25,036 nucleotides of DNA from the NCBI GenBank assembly GCA_039111635.1, contig JBCAQO010000159.1:1-25036 (forward strand), in the 5' to 3' direction. Positions 1-10,879 of this stretch are shown here, piece after piece. The DNA is from Heterobasidion occidentale. Taxonomy: Eukaryota; Basidiomycota; Agaricomycetes; Russulales; Bondarzewiaceae. The translations under genes were made by a program, and so were the position numbers. Under the pieces are notes generated by a model. That model was not told the DNA's origin and made no database searches. It was given only the letters and a program-made list of their open reading frames with translations. Each line of letters opens with the position of its first letter. The stretch's first letter is position 1.

Positions 1-1104
1 CGGAGAGAGCCGCGGAGGGCGGTGACGAGGTGAGGTGCGGTGAGGGGCGGTGTGAGGTGAGGCCTGTTTGATCTTGAGATTTGTTTCGCTGGGGGAGAGG
101 TCAGGGGAAAGCGGAGGGAAAGGGAAGGCAGGGCGCACCCGTCGAGGTTTGAGGTTTCGATGAAGCAGAGGCCCTCTGGCTCGGAGGAGCTGATGAGGAT
201 GAGGTCGGCGGGGATAAAGTCGTTGTTCTCTACGCGGACGAGGTCGCCGACGCGGATGTCCTTCCATTTTTTGGATTCAAAGGCGGCTGCCTGTGTGAGG
301 ACCTTTGCCTTGCGGGCATTGAGCTCCGAGTCCGATTGGTGGCGTTTCTAGGCAGGGATGAGCGGGACAGGGAGAGAGAGGAGCACGTGAGCTCACCAGG
401 TCCTCCTGGCCCTCTTTGAACGCGGATGCGAGGACGACGGAGAGGGGGGCGATGGTGGTCCACTTGTTTGTGGGAGATACGCCGGGTATCTGCTGGATGC
501 AAGCGGTGAAGAGGAAGAAGAGGTTGGCGTATTTGGAGAATTGCTCTGGAAGGGGGTGAGCGACGGGGTAGAATTGGGAGAGAGAGAGCGGCTGACCGAA
601 TATGAACTTTGGAACGAAGGTGAGGAGGTTGTACTTTGTGGTGGAGACGTAGTTGGAGGGAAAGTCTGTGTTTGCGTCGGGTGTGTTGAGGGCGATGACG
701 CGCTCGCCGGTGAGGACGCGCTCCTTGCGCCAGGGCCAGGACCACTTTAACCTCGGGGCCCTGCGCGAGGACTTGGGTGGAGGTTGCTGGGAAGACTGTG
801 CGGGGAAGGCGGAGCCGTCGTCGTCGTCGTCAAAGGTCCAGCCTTGGGGGACGCCGTCGGAGGGGAGGGAGATCTTGGACTGGCCCGCGAGGGGGGCGGG
901 GTCGCGAGTGAGGTTGAGGCCGGAGGAGTTGCTGGGGGCGGGGGGGATGGGGCCAAAGGCGGAGTCGGGGCCATCGCGGTCGTCGTCGTCGTCGAAGAAG
1001 GGGTCGAGGAGGTGTGGGTCTGTCGACGAGGAGGGGGGATATCCCGAGGCAGAGGCGAATGCGGGGTTTGACTGGTTGACGAGGCGGACAAAGTCGTCGC
1101 TCAT
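1..1104 (-). CDS. P4-ATPase phospholipid flippase, Drs2/Dnf-type, N-terminal part (3' end off the left edge)
   Basis: P4-ATPases move phosphatidylserine and phosphatidylethanolamine to the cytosolic leaflet of Golgi and plasma membranes. Exons read on the minus strand: 1104-397, 347-139 and 88 to beyond 1, with introns 396-348 and 138-89. Residues 1-138 are Ser/Pro/Asp-rich and probably disordered. From about residue 139 comes the P4 N-terminal region (NTPDANTDFPSNYVSTTKYN), then the first membrane hairpin (KYANLFFLFTACIQQIPGVS) and the start of the actuator domain, with LDGETNLKIKQ at the exon 2/3 junction; DGET is the P4 form of the TGES motif. ATG at 1104 (MSDDFVRLVN) was chosen over the in-frame ATG at 1194, whose extra 30 residues are not family-like. 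After IKQASPHTA the expected frame is lost near the G4 run at 44-47 and the family sequence (LVTALRGSLR) resumes in another frame. Confidence 0.9.
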
Positions 1105-1221
1105 GACGGACGCGGCGGAAGAGGGCGACGGACGGCTCGGACCAGCAGCAGCAGCAATGACGACCACGCTGCGGCAACCCTTCCCTGCTGACATAACCCA
1201 CCTCCCTCCTACCCGTCACAC

Positions 1222-1300
1222 GGTGCTATAGTGTAGTGGTCATCACTCGGGATTTTGACGTCATGTTCCCGGAACCCAGGTTCGAACCCTGGTAGCACCT
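1222..1300 (+). tRNA. tRNA-Gln, anticodon TTG, with a 7-nt intron
   Basis: The sequence folds as a cloverleaf. The acceptor stem is GGTGCTA (1222-1228) with TAGCACC (1293-1299) and discriminator T1300. The anticodon stem is CGGGA (1248-1252) with TCCCG (1267-1271), and the T arm is CCAGG-TTCGAAC-CCTGG. The anticodon loop would be 14 nt; placing an intron of 7 nt (1259-1265) after position 37 gives a normal loop with anticodon TTG (1255-1257) and a 72-nt mature tRNA. The B box is GGTTCGAACC at 1279-1288. It lies between the divergent starts of the flippase and the K+ channel genes. Confidence 0.9.
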
Positions 1301-1308
1301 TTATATGC

Positions 1309-1313
1309 TTTTT
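1309..1313 (+). terminator. RNA polymerase III terminator of the tRNA gene
   Basis: A run of five T begins nine bases after the mature 3' end of the tRNA, the usual Pol III stop signal. Confidence 0.6.
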
Positions 1314-1351
1314 GCGGCGAGCTTTCGCTGTGCTGCGTCTGCGCTCGTCTG

Positions 1352-2977
1352 ATGGCGACCACGATCCCGCTCAGCGTGCTCTCCCCCCCCGCAACGCCGC
1401 CGCCCTCGACGACGACCCCCCGCACAACGACCACCTCGACCTCGACCCCGACATCCGCCCCGCCTGGAAACGCGACCTCCTCGCCCTCCTCGAGCACCCC
1501 ACCTCCTCCGCCGCCGCCTTCCTCGTCCACTTCTCCATCACCTCCCTCATCGTCTTCTCCGCCCTCGTCACCATCCTCGAGACCGTCCCCGCCTTCCACT
1601 CCATCCCCGGCGCAACCTGGTTCGGCCTCGAGTCCTCCCTCGTCGCCCTCTTCACCGTCGAGTATGTCGCCCGCTCCCTCGCCTGGAGCTACTCCTGGCC
1701 CTCCCTCTTCGCATGGCTCGGCTGTCCGTTCGCCTCTTCCTTCATCGCACTCACCGCTGCTGACCCCTCCACCCGTCCTCCGCAGCCTTCTTCGGCATCA
1801 TAGACCTCCTCGCCATCCTCCCCTACTATGTCGAGATCGCCCTTCAGCAGGACACCGTGCGCGCTCCTTTACTCCCTCTCTTCCTTCTACTCACCGCACC
1901 CCGCGCAGTCCACCCTCTTCCGCTTCTCCATCCTCCGCACCTTCCGCCTCCTCCGCGTCTTCCGCCCCTTCCGCTACAACAACACCCTCCTCCTGTCCGT
2001 CCCGCACCCGAGCCCGCATTCATCGCCCTACTGACCGCACTCCCCAGCACCATCGAGGTCATGTACCTCTCCTTCCGCCGCTCCCAGCACGCCCTCCTCG
2101 CACTCAGCTTCTTCGTCCTCATGGTCCTCGTCGTCTTCAGCACCCTCCTGTCCGTGTTCTTCCCCTCCTCTCCTCAACCTTGCTCACGTCTTTTCCCCAG
2201 CTACTTCATCGAACGCGGCACCTGGGACGACATCCTCGAGACCTTCATCAACTCGGACGGCGATCCCAGCCAGTTTGCGGTACGCACCCACACTCCCTCT
2301 CGCCCCCAGCTCCCGCCTCACCCCCGTCCCCCAGTCCATCCCCGCAGCCGCCTGGTACGTCTGCCCACACTCCATCCACCTCCCTCCTCCGATCTGACCC
2401 CCGCCCTCTCGCCCAGGTTCGTCATCGTCAGTGAGTCCCGTCCCCTCCCGTCCCCAAACGCGCGCCCTCACCCCCCCCCCGCAGCGATCACCACCGTCGG
2501 CTACGGCGAGATCACCCCGCGCTCCTTCCTCGGCCGCCTCATCACCATCCCCCTCCTCGTCTTCGGCCTCCTCCTCATCGCCCTCCCCAGCTTCGTCCTC
2601 GGCCGCGAGTTCAGCATCGTCTGGAACGAAATGACACAGGACGAGGTCCGCCCCGCCCCGACCTGCATCTCTCCGCTCATCCGCTCATCCCTCTCCCGCA
2701 GATCCTCCCACAAGCCCCACAAAGCCCGCGCCTCTTCTCCACCGCCCTCTCCCCCACCCTTCCCCACCGCCGCCCACGCGCCGCCCGCCCCGTCTCCCCG
2801 CCTCTCGCATCCCCACGCTACGCCCCCGCGTCCGGCAGCGACCTCGCCGCGCAGGTCGCCAAGCTCGCCGCCGCCGTCGACGCCCAGGGCGCGCTCCTCC
2901 GCGCGCTCCTCGAGCAGCGCGACGCCGGCGCGCAGCACGCCGCGGGGCCGAGCGCGCGGCGCGAAAAGGCCTCCTGA
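1352..2977 (+). CDS. Voltage-gated potassium channel (Kv-type, six membrane segments)
   Basis: A K+-selective channel of the plasma membrane or an organelle. Nine exons: 1352-1723, 1786-1856, 1909-1994, 2048-2149, 2201-2279, 2335-2354, 2417-2430, 2485-2645, 2702-2977; all junctions keep phase, giving about 393 aa. S1 lies near 54-79, S2 88-110 (WFGLESSLVALFTVEYVARS), S3 126-145 (GIIDLLAILPYYVEI), S4 152-172 with six regularly spaced Arg (RFSILRTFRLLRVFRPFR), S5 near 185-212, pore helix and filter TTVGYG at 251-256, then S6. No T1 tetramerisation domain is seen; the C-tail ends in an Ala/Leu-rich possible coiled coil. The frame of exon 1 has no ATG. The ATG at 1352 is out of frame by one base, which one more C in the C8 run at 1383-1390 would correct. 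An alternative ATG at 1305 needs a 28-nt intron, too short to trust. Confidence 0.88.
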
Positions 2978-3572
2978 GACGGGCGCCCGCCGTCCGCCGC
3001 GTGCGCGCAGGAGCAGGAGGGGCGCGGTGCTCAGGCACCCAGGGGAGCGGGCCCTGTCCTGTCCCCGTCCCGCGTCTGCTGGCCGCTGGGACTATCATTG
3101 TCATTGCCGATGTACTACATACGCTTCCCTAGAATAATCCGCAAACGGACGGTGCATGTTATACGCTGCTATGTATAGGCTACACTAGAATAAGTGTGCC
3201 ACCTTGCGACGACCCGACGAGGAGCCGTCTTGTTGGGCCCGGCCTCAGGTACAGTGGGCACGTCGCCCCTGGCTTCGCCCCCCCCTGTCGATCTGAGGTG
3301 CACTCCTCGAAGCGTTCACTTTCGATCGTCGCGCATCCGAGAAGATGACATATTTATTTATCCCGCCCACGATGCGCCATCGACACGCTAATAGCAACGC
3401 AGGCAGCGCACAGCGCTCGACAACAGACCCGGCTCCCAGAGCATACAAACAGTAGGGAACTGCACACACAAAGAGGTAAAGAGCGATACAACTAAGTGTC
3501 CGATGGCCCGAAAACAATCCGTGTCCGTGCATATGCAGAGGCCATCAAGCCATTAAAAACCCCGTCGCTGCA
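2978..3572. other. Convergent intergenic region
   Basis: This stretch separates the 3' ends of the K+ channel gene (+) and the secreted barrel gene (-). It probably holds both 3' untranslated regions. Open frames here are short and resemble no family. Confidence 0.5.
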
Positions 3573-4397
3573 TCAAGCAGACTGGGGCGGGCCTTCCTTC
3601 CACGACTTGGACCCGCGAGAGGGGTCGAACCCGTTTGCGTGCGCGGACGCGGACGCCGCCGCCGCCGAGGAAGCCTCCGTGCGCGCGGTAGAGGTCGCCA
3701 CCGCCGCCGCCGAGGAGGAAGCAGAGGACGCCACTGTCGTCGTCGTGGCCGTCCCGCCTGCATAACTCCACGCGATGTCAATTCGCCCCAGGGACTCGTC
3801 CGCGAGTTGCTGGAACGCCGTGGGAGAGAAGTCCAGGTCGTTCTCCGAGCAGCCCTCGCAGCGGTCGACGACGGTGACCGTCACGGACTTGGTGCCGTCT
3901 GCGGGCGGACATACATCGTCAGACCTTGCGAGGGACACGCAGTAGACGGAGAGGCGCTTACACGTCGCGGTGATTTGCTGGTTGCATATGGGGTTGCTGT
4001 GTGCATAAAGATAAGAATCTCCCGTGAACGGGATCAGAGCGATGCAAAGACACACTCGTTCGTATTGTCGGTGGCGCCGCTATTAGAGACGGCGGTCAGC
4101 ACAGAGCGACACATTATGAAACAAAAGACGCACGGGTAGTTGTCAAACACGGTCGTCGACACGGCCACGATGTAGTCCGTATCCGCGTTCGTGATCCCGC
4201 ACGCGCCGAGGCCGGGCGCGAAGTACGTCCCTGCAGAGCCGCAAAGGTGAGCGCGAGATGAGACGAGGCTGGCCGCGGGGTCCGGGCGCACCTTGGCCGC
4301 TCAAGGCGGAGGAACGGGCGACTTGGATCGGGGCAGCGCTCACGGAGGCCGCCAGCCCGAGAGTAAAGAGGGCAAAGAGGCTAGACAGCGCGAACAT
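3573..4397 (-). CDS. Secreted double-psi beta-barrel (RlpA-like/barwin-related) protein
   Basis: Small secreted proteins with this fold are related to expansins, barwin and fungal protease inhibitors; the exact activity cannot be told. Exons on the minus strand: 4397-4292, 4230-4134, 4079-4056, 3996-3962 and 3898-3573, giving 195 aa with consistent phase at every junction. Residues 1-22 form a signal peptide (MFALSSLFALFTLGLAASVSAA). The barrel covers about residues 36-135: GTYFAPGLGACGITN, NPICNQQITAT, SVTVTVVDRCEGC and DLDFSPTAFQQLADESLGR, with the four family cysteines in place. A Ser/Ala/Thr-rich tail of about 60 residues follows and is not part of the domain. Exons 3 and 4 are only 24 and 35 nt. 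A TATA-like element lies 107 bp upstream. Confidence 0.88.
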
Positions 4398-6317
4398 GAT
4401 ACCGATAAAGTCGAGGGAGTCAAAAAGAAGGACGGCGCCAAAGGCAAAGAGTGTGGTCGGGCACGCAGGCAGATGTTGAAGTAGAAAGGTCGGAACGCCT
4501 GCGCTTTATAGCCGCGCCTCCTAGCGAGCGCGGGCATGCGCAGCAGCAAATGTCGGGATCCCGCCATGCCTGCTAAATGTATAGTTAGCCCGGAGTCCAG
4601 ACGTACCTGACGCAGGAAAGGACTGCGCAATATGGGGGCACGGCGTGATGCCTTGAAGCCTCTTCAAGTTCGAGCACCTCTCACTGATTCGACTCGTTTC
4701 TCTGCTCGGTCGCCTCAGAGTCTCTATGGTCAAAGAGGGGCCACAAATCCAAAGACATTCGACTGAGGGTTGAATTTCTAGTGAAAGCTACATACGTGGT
4801 TTCATCGGGGTCGCGCCTGGACTCCCGCAGCAAGTACAAGTCAGGATCGCCGCGCCTTCACAGCCTCAGCCCCAGAAAGAGACCCGCTTGGCGCTGCGGT
4901 GCGGAGGAAGCTGTCAACGGCTTCGACCAGAAAGCTCCGCACAGGCAGACACGGTGTTGGGAACGACGAGTGCGCGGACCAGTCCAGCAGTGAAATCGTG
5001 ATTCAGGTACGGGATAGACAGAGGCGTGCTGTTGAGAGCGACAGATTGTAGCTCGATATGAACAGCGAGACGGCACCGACATCGTACGGACAGTTGATGG
5101 GTATGCAATAAGTGCCGCTCGGTCAAGTGCCGCCCTTCAATGCAAATCCTGAATTCAAGGCGGCCAAGCAAGATGAAGTATCAGAGGAACACTAGAGGAA
5201 CTCAGGTCGTAGCTAGACGATGTGGAGAAACAACCGATTACGAACTCCGACCCTGAACATGACTTCATGGCGCCGCTGCTATCTCTGCCACTTCCATGAC
5301 CCCAGAGGCTTTGGAATGGGGCCGCACTTTTCCGTCTACTACGGCTTTGTGACGAACAAACTTACAGAGCGCACGACATCTCCTTGAATTCCTCCATAAC
5401 GTCGGCTCGCGTACCCGTCAGCGCGTTATCCCGATGCTCGATGTCATAATTTCAGCTGATTTTTTAAGGCTGGACAGCTTTGCAGCAGTTCACGAGATCC
5501 AGGTTCTCGCCACTTCGCGCAGCAGATCCTCTCTTGTTGACTTGACAGCAGGTGTTTCCAGAATCAGGGTTGTCCTTGATAGGAAACGCTCATTGACGGC
5601 TTCAATCGTTCTTCAACAACTGCAATAAGTGGCTCCACTGGTCTTGTCGCCATATGCTCTTGTTCAAAAGGGCTGGAAGAAGCACGTCAGTCAATCTCAT
5701 CTAGGTCTTAAATGTTCTGTATATCTTCCCCACAAGTCATTGGACCCCGTTTCTACCCGTGAAATGAAATACAGGTAGCTATGTGGCGGCATGCTTCTTC
5801 TCGAGACTTCACAACTTCTTACAACCTTGCAGCTGCTATCTTGGCTGGTATGTAGTGCCAAGCACAATTGCAGAAAAATAAGCCGCCGCTCTTCATTGCC
5901 TAACGCTCATGCGAATACCTTGTATATCGAACCTGCGCGGCCATCGCGTGGCCTCATATCTTCGACACACGCCGTTTGCAAACCATGGATCTTAGCTCTG
6001 CTTGGGTACTACAACGTCGTCCTTAAGATACATCATATCCAAGTCCACAAGCCCTGTGTTGGATGGCGATTCTCCGCAGCGATTTGCTTGTCGGCATGGC
6101 ACATAGAACATGCTTTTCATGGATATGCGCTCATGGATACTCGCTATTCTACTGCGGGTACGGCCACCGTTTCCTTGTGATGGCATTGACGCACTATAAG
6201 ATGCGAAGGCCATGCCGCCTCGTTCTCTATCTTGCAGCCTTTGACAGGTCGAGCACTCTACCCTTCTCTCTCAAGCCTTTTCTTTCCTTTCGCAACACTA
6301 CCCCCTAATTTTTCAAC
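4398..6317. other. 1.9-kb region with no recognisable gene
   Basis: Between the barrel-protein gene (-) and the Asn/Gly-rich secreted protein gene (+), both 5' ends face this stretch. Frames are short and broken. The least random one is on the minus strand at 5171-4914 (85 codons), but it has no start context, domain or splice sites I can support. The region most likely holds both promoters and perhaps eroded sequence. A TATAAG at 6195-6200 lies about 118 bp before the next ATG. Confidence 0.4.
4504..4510 (-). promoter_or_regulatory. TATA-like element of the barrel-protein gene
   Basis: The minus strand reads TATAAAG about 107 bp before the ATG at 4397. Position and sequence fit a core promoter; there is no other evidence. 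Confidence 0.4.
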
Positions 6318-7119
6318 ATGTTCGCGTTGACGCGGTTCATCGTTTTTACCATTGCGCTCTCAGCAGGCCTTACGCACGCTGCTCCGACGCCCTCATCTTC
6401 GTCCCTTGATCATCGTGCCGTTGATCTTGACCTGAACCACGTCGTGATTGGCACCGTCACTCCGATCCCCATAGATGCTGCCGACATCGCAGAGGACGCG
6501 ACGACGCCCAGTGATAATGCAGTCGAAGAATCTGTTTTATCATCTGACGGTGTTGCGAGGAGAGCCGGTGAGTATCGACTTGTGTTTCATACGCGAGTAT
6601 GCTCTCTTATCGTTTTCGCGGTATCGAAGGTCCCCCGCTCTCATCTCCACTACCCCCTCCGCCTGTCCCCCACCCCAGGGATGCCGCTACTCCGCCGCCC
6701 CATATCCGTAGGCAAGGGAATCGAAATAGTGCGTTATGGCTGATCTGCGCTTCCTGTATTGGTTTTTGACCAGAACTATTCGCTCAGACGGTACCCGCCC
6801 TCGACCTCCTCCAAATAACAACAATGCAAACCCGAACGTACCTCCACCCCCGAACGTGAACGCAGGTAACAATGGAGGAAATTAAAACAACGGCGCTGTG
6901 GGCAACAATGTGGTCGGCAACAATGGAGCAGTTGGCAACGCTGCAGCGGTTGGGAATAACGGCGCAGTCGGCAATAACAGAGTGGTCGGGAATGCTGGAG
7001 CGGTCAACAACGCTGGTGTCAACGGAAATGGAAACGCTAATGCCACCCCTCCGAATAAACGCGCCGATCGGTCATGGTATTCGCGCAGGTCGTATTTGAA
7101 TCGAGTCGAGGTCTCTTAG
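6318..7119 (+). CDS. Secreted low-complexity Asn/Gly-rich protein (exon structure uncertain)
   Basis: No family recognised. Exon 1 (6318-6567) starts with a clear signal peptide (MFALTRFIVFTIALSAGLTHAAP) much like that of the neighbouring barrel protein, and ends at a consensus GTGAGT. Downstream, one frame encodes a Pro/Asn-rich segment (RPRPPPNNNNANPNVPPPPN, near 6800-6860) and then a repeat of GNNGAV/GNAAAV units ending in a basic tail and stop at 7117-7119. The simplest model in phase joins 6318-6567, 6788-6865 and 6932-7119. A middle exon after the good acceptor at 6678 (frame DAATPPPHIRRQGNRN) would be out of phase by one base. Within the repeat an in-frame TAA at 6883-6885 is removed if 6866-6931 (66 nt, GT-AG, phase-preserving) is an intron. 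Confidence 0.55.
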
Positions 7120-7718
7120 AGATAAACCAAGATGGCACGGAGAGGATGAAGTGTATGATTGTTGTTTGTACTACACGACAAATGGGAATGTCTTGACCTC
7201 TTCGCAAACTAATTGTCGCGTTAATCGATTATGAGGGTTGTACTATAGGGGTACCATAGTGGTACCATCAACTACTTTATACGAGCAGCATGATCCGCTC
7301 TGCCGAAGGTCCCATTCTGTCATGGTTCAGTGGTGGCCGCGCTGCCAGCTGCTGCCAGAGATAATTTGATTCCGTTTTGATAAATTTCCAATCTAGGATC
7401 TCATTTCCCCGGATTTCCGGTTAGTGCGTTGGTAAACGTTGCATCAGCGGTCTACTAAACACACGATGTCTTGATCTTACTACATCGACGTTCGCCACAC
7501 ATGCTCAAGTCCTGCATCCGGGCGAAATTAGCATCAGATCTTTAGAACCGGTCACATTACAGCGAATAACTTATTGGATGCTTATACCCTCCTATACCTG
7601 CCCGGCCGACAGCGCTATAGTATAGTTTGCATCACCCAGCTGGCTTAGCAGCCTCACCAGAACCGAATTGTCTCAGACTTGAATCCATGAGATAGGCGCA
7701 AAACATTGACGTTTGATG
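7120..7718. other. Convergent intergenic region
   Basis: This lies between the 3' ends of the Asn/Gly-rich protein gene (+) and the fucosyltransferase-like gene (-). It contains two KpnI-type palindromes (GGTACC) five bases apart at 7250-7266 in an imperfect inverted repeat. Nothing else is recognised. Confidence 0.4.
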
Positions 7719-9707
7719 TCAAGCTCGAAAACTATGACCCGAAAGTACCATCAGTTTCACGTCTGCGTTGGATGAGTAGATACTTACCCCGTTTCCTATG
7801 TATACCTCCGCCCGCTGTGCGATGAGCATGTCGACCGCCTGGGCCACGAACTTCTGTTCCCAACTCAAATGTAAATCTCGGCTTGTGTGCACGCTCTCCC
7901 ACTGCTTCAGCTCCCCCAACTTGGATTTGAGCTCGTCCAGCCATTCCCTTTTACCGTTCGTCAGCACATATACCCTGCTTAGATCCCGTCCCTCTAGCGT
8001 CTTCAGCACATCTGCAACACGCCCCACAATTTGTTCGATAGTGGGAAAGCAGTGTCTAGTGTAGATCTCGAAGTTCTCCGGAGTGTTTTCCCCTGCGCCG
8101 CCGCCTTCCGGGGGTTCGAATTTGTCAGGCAGCGATGGTATCTCGTTGAACGCGTTGTAGCGCGATGACCACTTCGCGAAGTGTTTGCAGTGCTCGTCAA
8201 AATCCCCTCTTCGTATATGAAGCGCTAGGAGCCCAGGGAGGGGTGCACGAAGATCCTGCGTACTATTATTTGTGTCAATAATAGATGGGTGTATGACCGC
8301 ACGATTCGCTTCGACGGCGGACGTTACTAGCGGCGACCATGCGAACTGGGTCAGAATGGGAGACTTGGAAAAGGAGGGCCAGATGTCGAGCATCCGTGCT
8401 GAGCTGCCGAAGATCCTGTGTGCCATAATGATAAAGCCAGATAACAGCCGATCATGCATCAATGAGTCATTTACCAGAATTCAAAGATAGAATTTGTCTT
8501 GGGCATGATCTCGACACACCGGTCCTCTACCCGTGCGAGTTTGTCGATCCATGCGTTAATCGTTGTCATGGCCGATGCGTCAAAATATTTTATCCTCATG
8601 TCTGATGGGTCGATGACCGTCTTTGTCTGGCAGACCTTGTGGAAGAATTCAGGAATCACTGCAGGAGGGTGGGTCTCAGGCTCCACGAAGGCCGCACCGG
8701 CCATAGGCCCTGCAACAAACTCAATCAGCGCTGAACAAGGTTCATCATGATGAGAGCGTTTGAAAAGAGCGCCTGTGGGCTGCACCCCACGTTGGACCGA
8801 CATCAGGCGGCGTCAATTCTTTAGGCTTCGTGACCCCGATAGGGAAGTTATCGCCTTTCTAACACCACTCCTGGTATCGAAGCAGATGCGTCGAGAAATG
8901 TAACCCGGTCTCTACAAATTCCGCACACTAGGAAATTTCTCGAACCGGGTTTGCCGTGCGGCACCGAGATGGAAAGCAGAAAATGGGCGACATGGAAAAC
9001 TCACCGGAGACAAGCGCCGTGAGTGGGATGCGAGAGGGGATTAGATGGCCGTTGTAATCCGAATACTGTGTATCAGCGCTCCACGTGTAGCTGTCGAAAA
9101 CATATCTAGAGCGCGCAGCCGCCAGTAAATTTGGTTCCGTTTAGTACAAGATCGGGCCAAGCCGTGAAAATTGAGGGTGGCTCGCACTGCGGACCGCAGC
9201 AAGTGAGTTAAAAAACTCACATCCTTCGTGAAAGATAAGCTAAATGCGCGTTCAGCAGGGCCTCCTGCATGATATTTCCCCAGCCGACGCCTGAGCTCAC
9301 ATATAAGGACTGTGACCATGTTTAGGCTGAGAGAGGATGGGCGCACCTGTGGCGTGGTTGGCAATCCATAGATAATGCCCCTCTCTCCCCTGCGGATACG
9401 GCAAGGAGATGTCGTGCTGCGGCAACGATTTCTCTTTTTCATACCAGTCGTGATAGTTTGGCGGAAGGGTCTCGTCTCGATCTGGTGAGAGCAATACGAC
9501 ATAGGCCGACTCTCGCCAGATGTAAGAGCGTACGAGAAAGAATGAGAGGACACAGGCGAAAATGATGGCAGTGAGCAAACGAATCAGTCGGCGCGGGACA
9601 TAGGTGGAGAAAGGATGACGTTTAAAAGTCGAAGGGGGAAGAGTTGAAACAGGATGAGGAATGCTCTCAGAGCGAGACCACCATAGGCGACCGATTGCCT
9701 TCAGCAT
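7719..9707 (-). CDS. Type II membrane glycosyltransferase, O-fucosyltransferase-like
   Basis: The protein resembles basidiomycete members of the GDP-fucose protein O-fucosyltransferase group, which would act in the secretory pathway; donor and acceptor are not known. Exons on the minus strand: 9707-9347, 9290-9221, 9105-9005, 8709-8475 and 8415-7719, giving 487 aa in phase throughout. Residues 40-59 form one membrane anchor after a short basic cytosolic end. Conserved blocks follow: GHYLWIANHATG-VGWGNIMQE (110-130), YVFDSYTW, YNGHLIPSRIPLTALVSG, the HIRRGDF block at 322-328 typical of nucleotide-sugar binding, NTPENFEIYTRHCFPTIEQI, and WEQKFVAQAVDMLIAQRAEV near the end. Near the stop a GTAAGT...CGCAG pair would give only a 25-nt intron, so read-through to the TGA at 7719 is preferred. 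Confidence 0.85.
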
Positions 9708-10508
9708 CTAATGGCCGTGCTGAGGACCCTTGTCGGAGAAAACGAGCGAACGATGTTCGAGGTGGGCACAGAGAAACTTTTAAATGGGAAACTGTCAAGT
9801 GGGAGACTGCGGTCCGGCTCTTCGGCCTGGGATGCCATCGACTGCGCCCACTGGCGCTTTGGGAGGCGAACGCTCGCCGTCATGAGTTTCTTTTCTTTTC
9901 GCATCATATCACTGACCGAGTGAGAACGGGAATGTCCTTTTGGAATGAGCATGAGAACCGAGGACAGCCTATGCATCTATCTATCAGTTGCCGCACCGCT
10001 AGTATAGCTGATATCATGCAGAGAAAAAATAACGCAGGTCGCTCAAGATAGAGGTAGCGCTACCTTGATATAGGAATCCGAAGTAAAGTTTTGGCTTCCA
10101 AAGGCGATGCTTTACGTTGGGCGCGATGGAGAGCCTTATAAAAGTCTGATCAAGTTACTATGGAAGGTCGATAGATGTCACAAGCACAGAGCTGGCACGT
10201 ACATAACCATCCAGAGCGCCTCGAGGCTCACGACCCTTCTCCACCGAGACTGCAGCGTGGACTTGCGCGTTGACAATCCTGACGCTGAGTGGGCCGTGTG
10301 TGTTAGTATCTGTTGCACTGTGGCTAACGGTCATCGCAGGAGGAACGACGACGACGACGACGAGTTGCTTCGAGACTCGTCGCGGATGAACGTTGATCGT
10401 CTGCTCGGCGAAGGAGGACTTGGATGGCACTGCGAATGCTCGCAGTCGTGTCTCCGAATCTCCGTGCACGGCCAGCCGCCGCGGTGGGCGGGAGAAGGGA
10501 CGGGCATA

Positions 10509-10518
10509 GTCACGTGAC
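10509..10518. promoter_or_regulatory. GTCACGTGAC palindrome (CACGTG E-box)
   Basis: A perfect 10-bp palindrome around CACGTG, the core bound by bHLH factors such as Cbf1 and Pho4 in fungi. It lies about 410 bp upstream of the DUF6534 gene. Binding is inferred only. Confidence 0.35.
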
Positions 10519-10871
10519 GGGTCGAGATCCAGTGCGTAATTGAGGTTTCCTGATCTGTGTGCGTGATTTCCAAATGCGGTGGCGCTAGGCTTCTTGGGCC
10601 GTGTGTCCGCCCGTCTCGCCCAGCCTCGCCTTGTGGTCATGCAAAATACAGGACCTGAACTAGCCTGACTTATGGCGGAAAACACTTGGAAAACTCGTAA
10701 GGAAGCAATTCGGCCACAATTCTTCTTTATGGCGCCGTGCAGAATACATGTGCCTGTTGCCTCGATTGAACCGCATTTCCCCGAACATGGAAGGTGAGCA
10801 GAGCTAAAGAAGTTATAACCGGAAATAATAAGGGTGATCGATTTTTCTGACAAGCAGAGTGTGTGCGTTCA

Positions 10872-10879
10872 TATATAAG
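10872..10879 (+). promoter_or_regulatory. TATA box of the DUF6534 gene
   Basis: TATATAAG lies 48 bp before the ATG at 10927, the best core-promoter match in the divergent region. Confidence 0.5.

Noticed and set aside
653..1231. 192-codon plus-strand frame opposite the flippase N-terminus
   Set aside because: It is antisense to the clearly conserved flippase exon and runs into the tRNA; an artefact of high GC.
1261..2143. Long antisense frames across the K+ channel exons
   Set aside because: They result from strong third-position C bias on the coding strand and contain no recognisable motif.
4914..5171. 85-codon minus-strand frame that looks slightly protein-like
   Set aside because: Too short, no start or splice context, and no family could be named; it could be an old gene fragment, but this is not supportable.
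7250..7266. Two GGTACC palindromes five bases apart
   Set aside because: Likely chance or a weak inverted repeat in a 3' intergenic region; no flanking duplication or partner found.
10158..10853. 231-codon minus-strand frame in the divergent intergenic region
   Set aside because: No domain, odd composition (poly-Val from a GAC tract), and it covers the E-box promoter region of the neighbouring gene.
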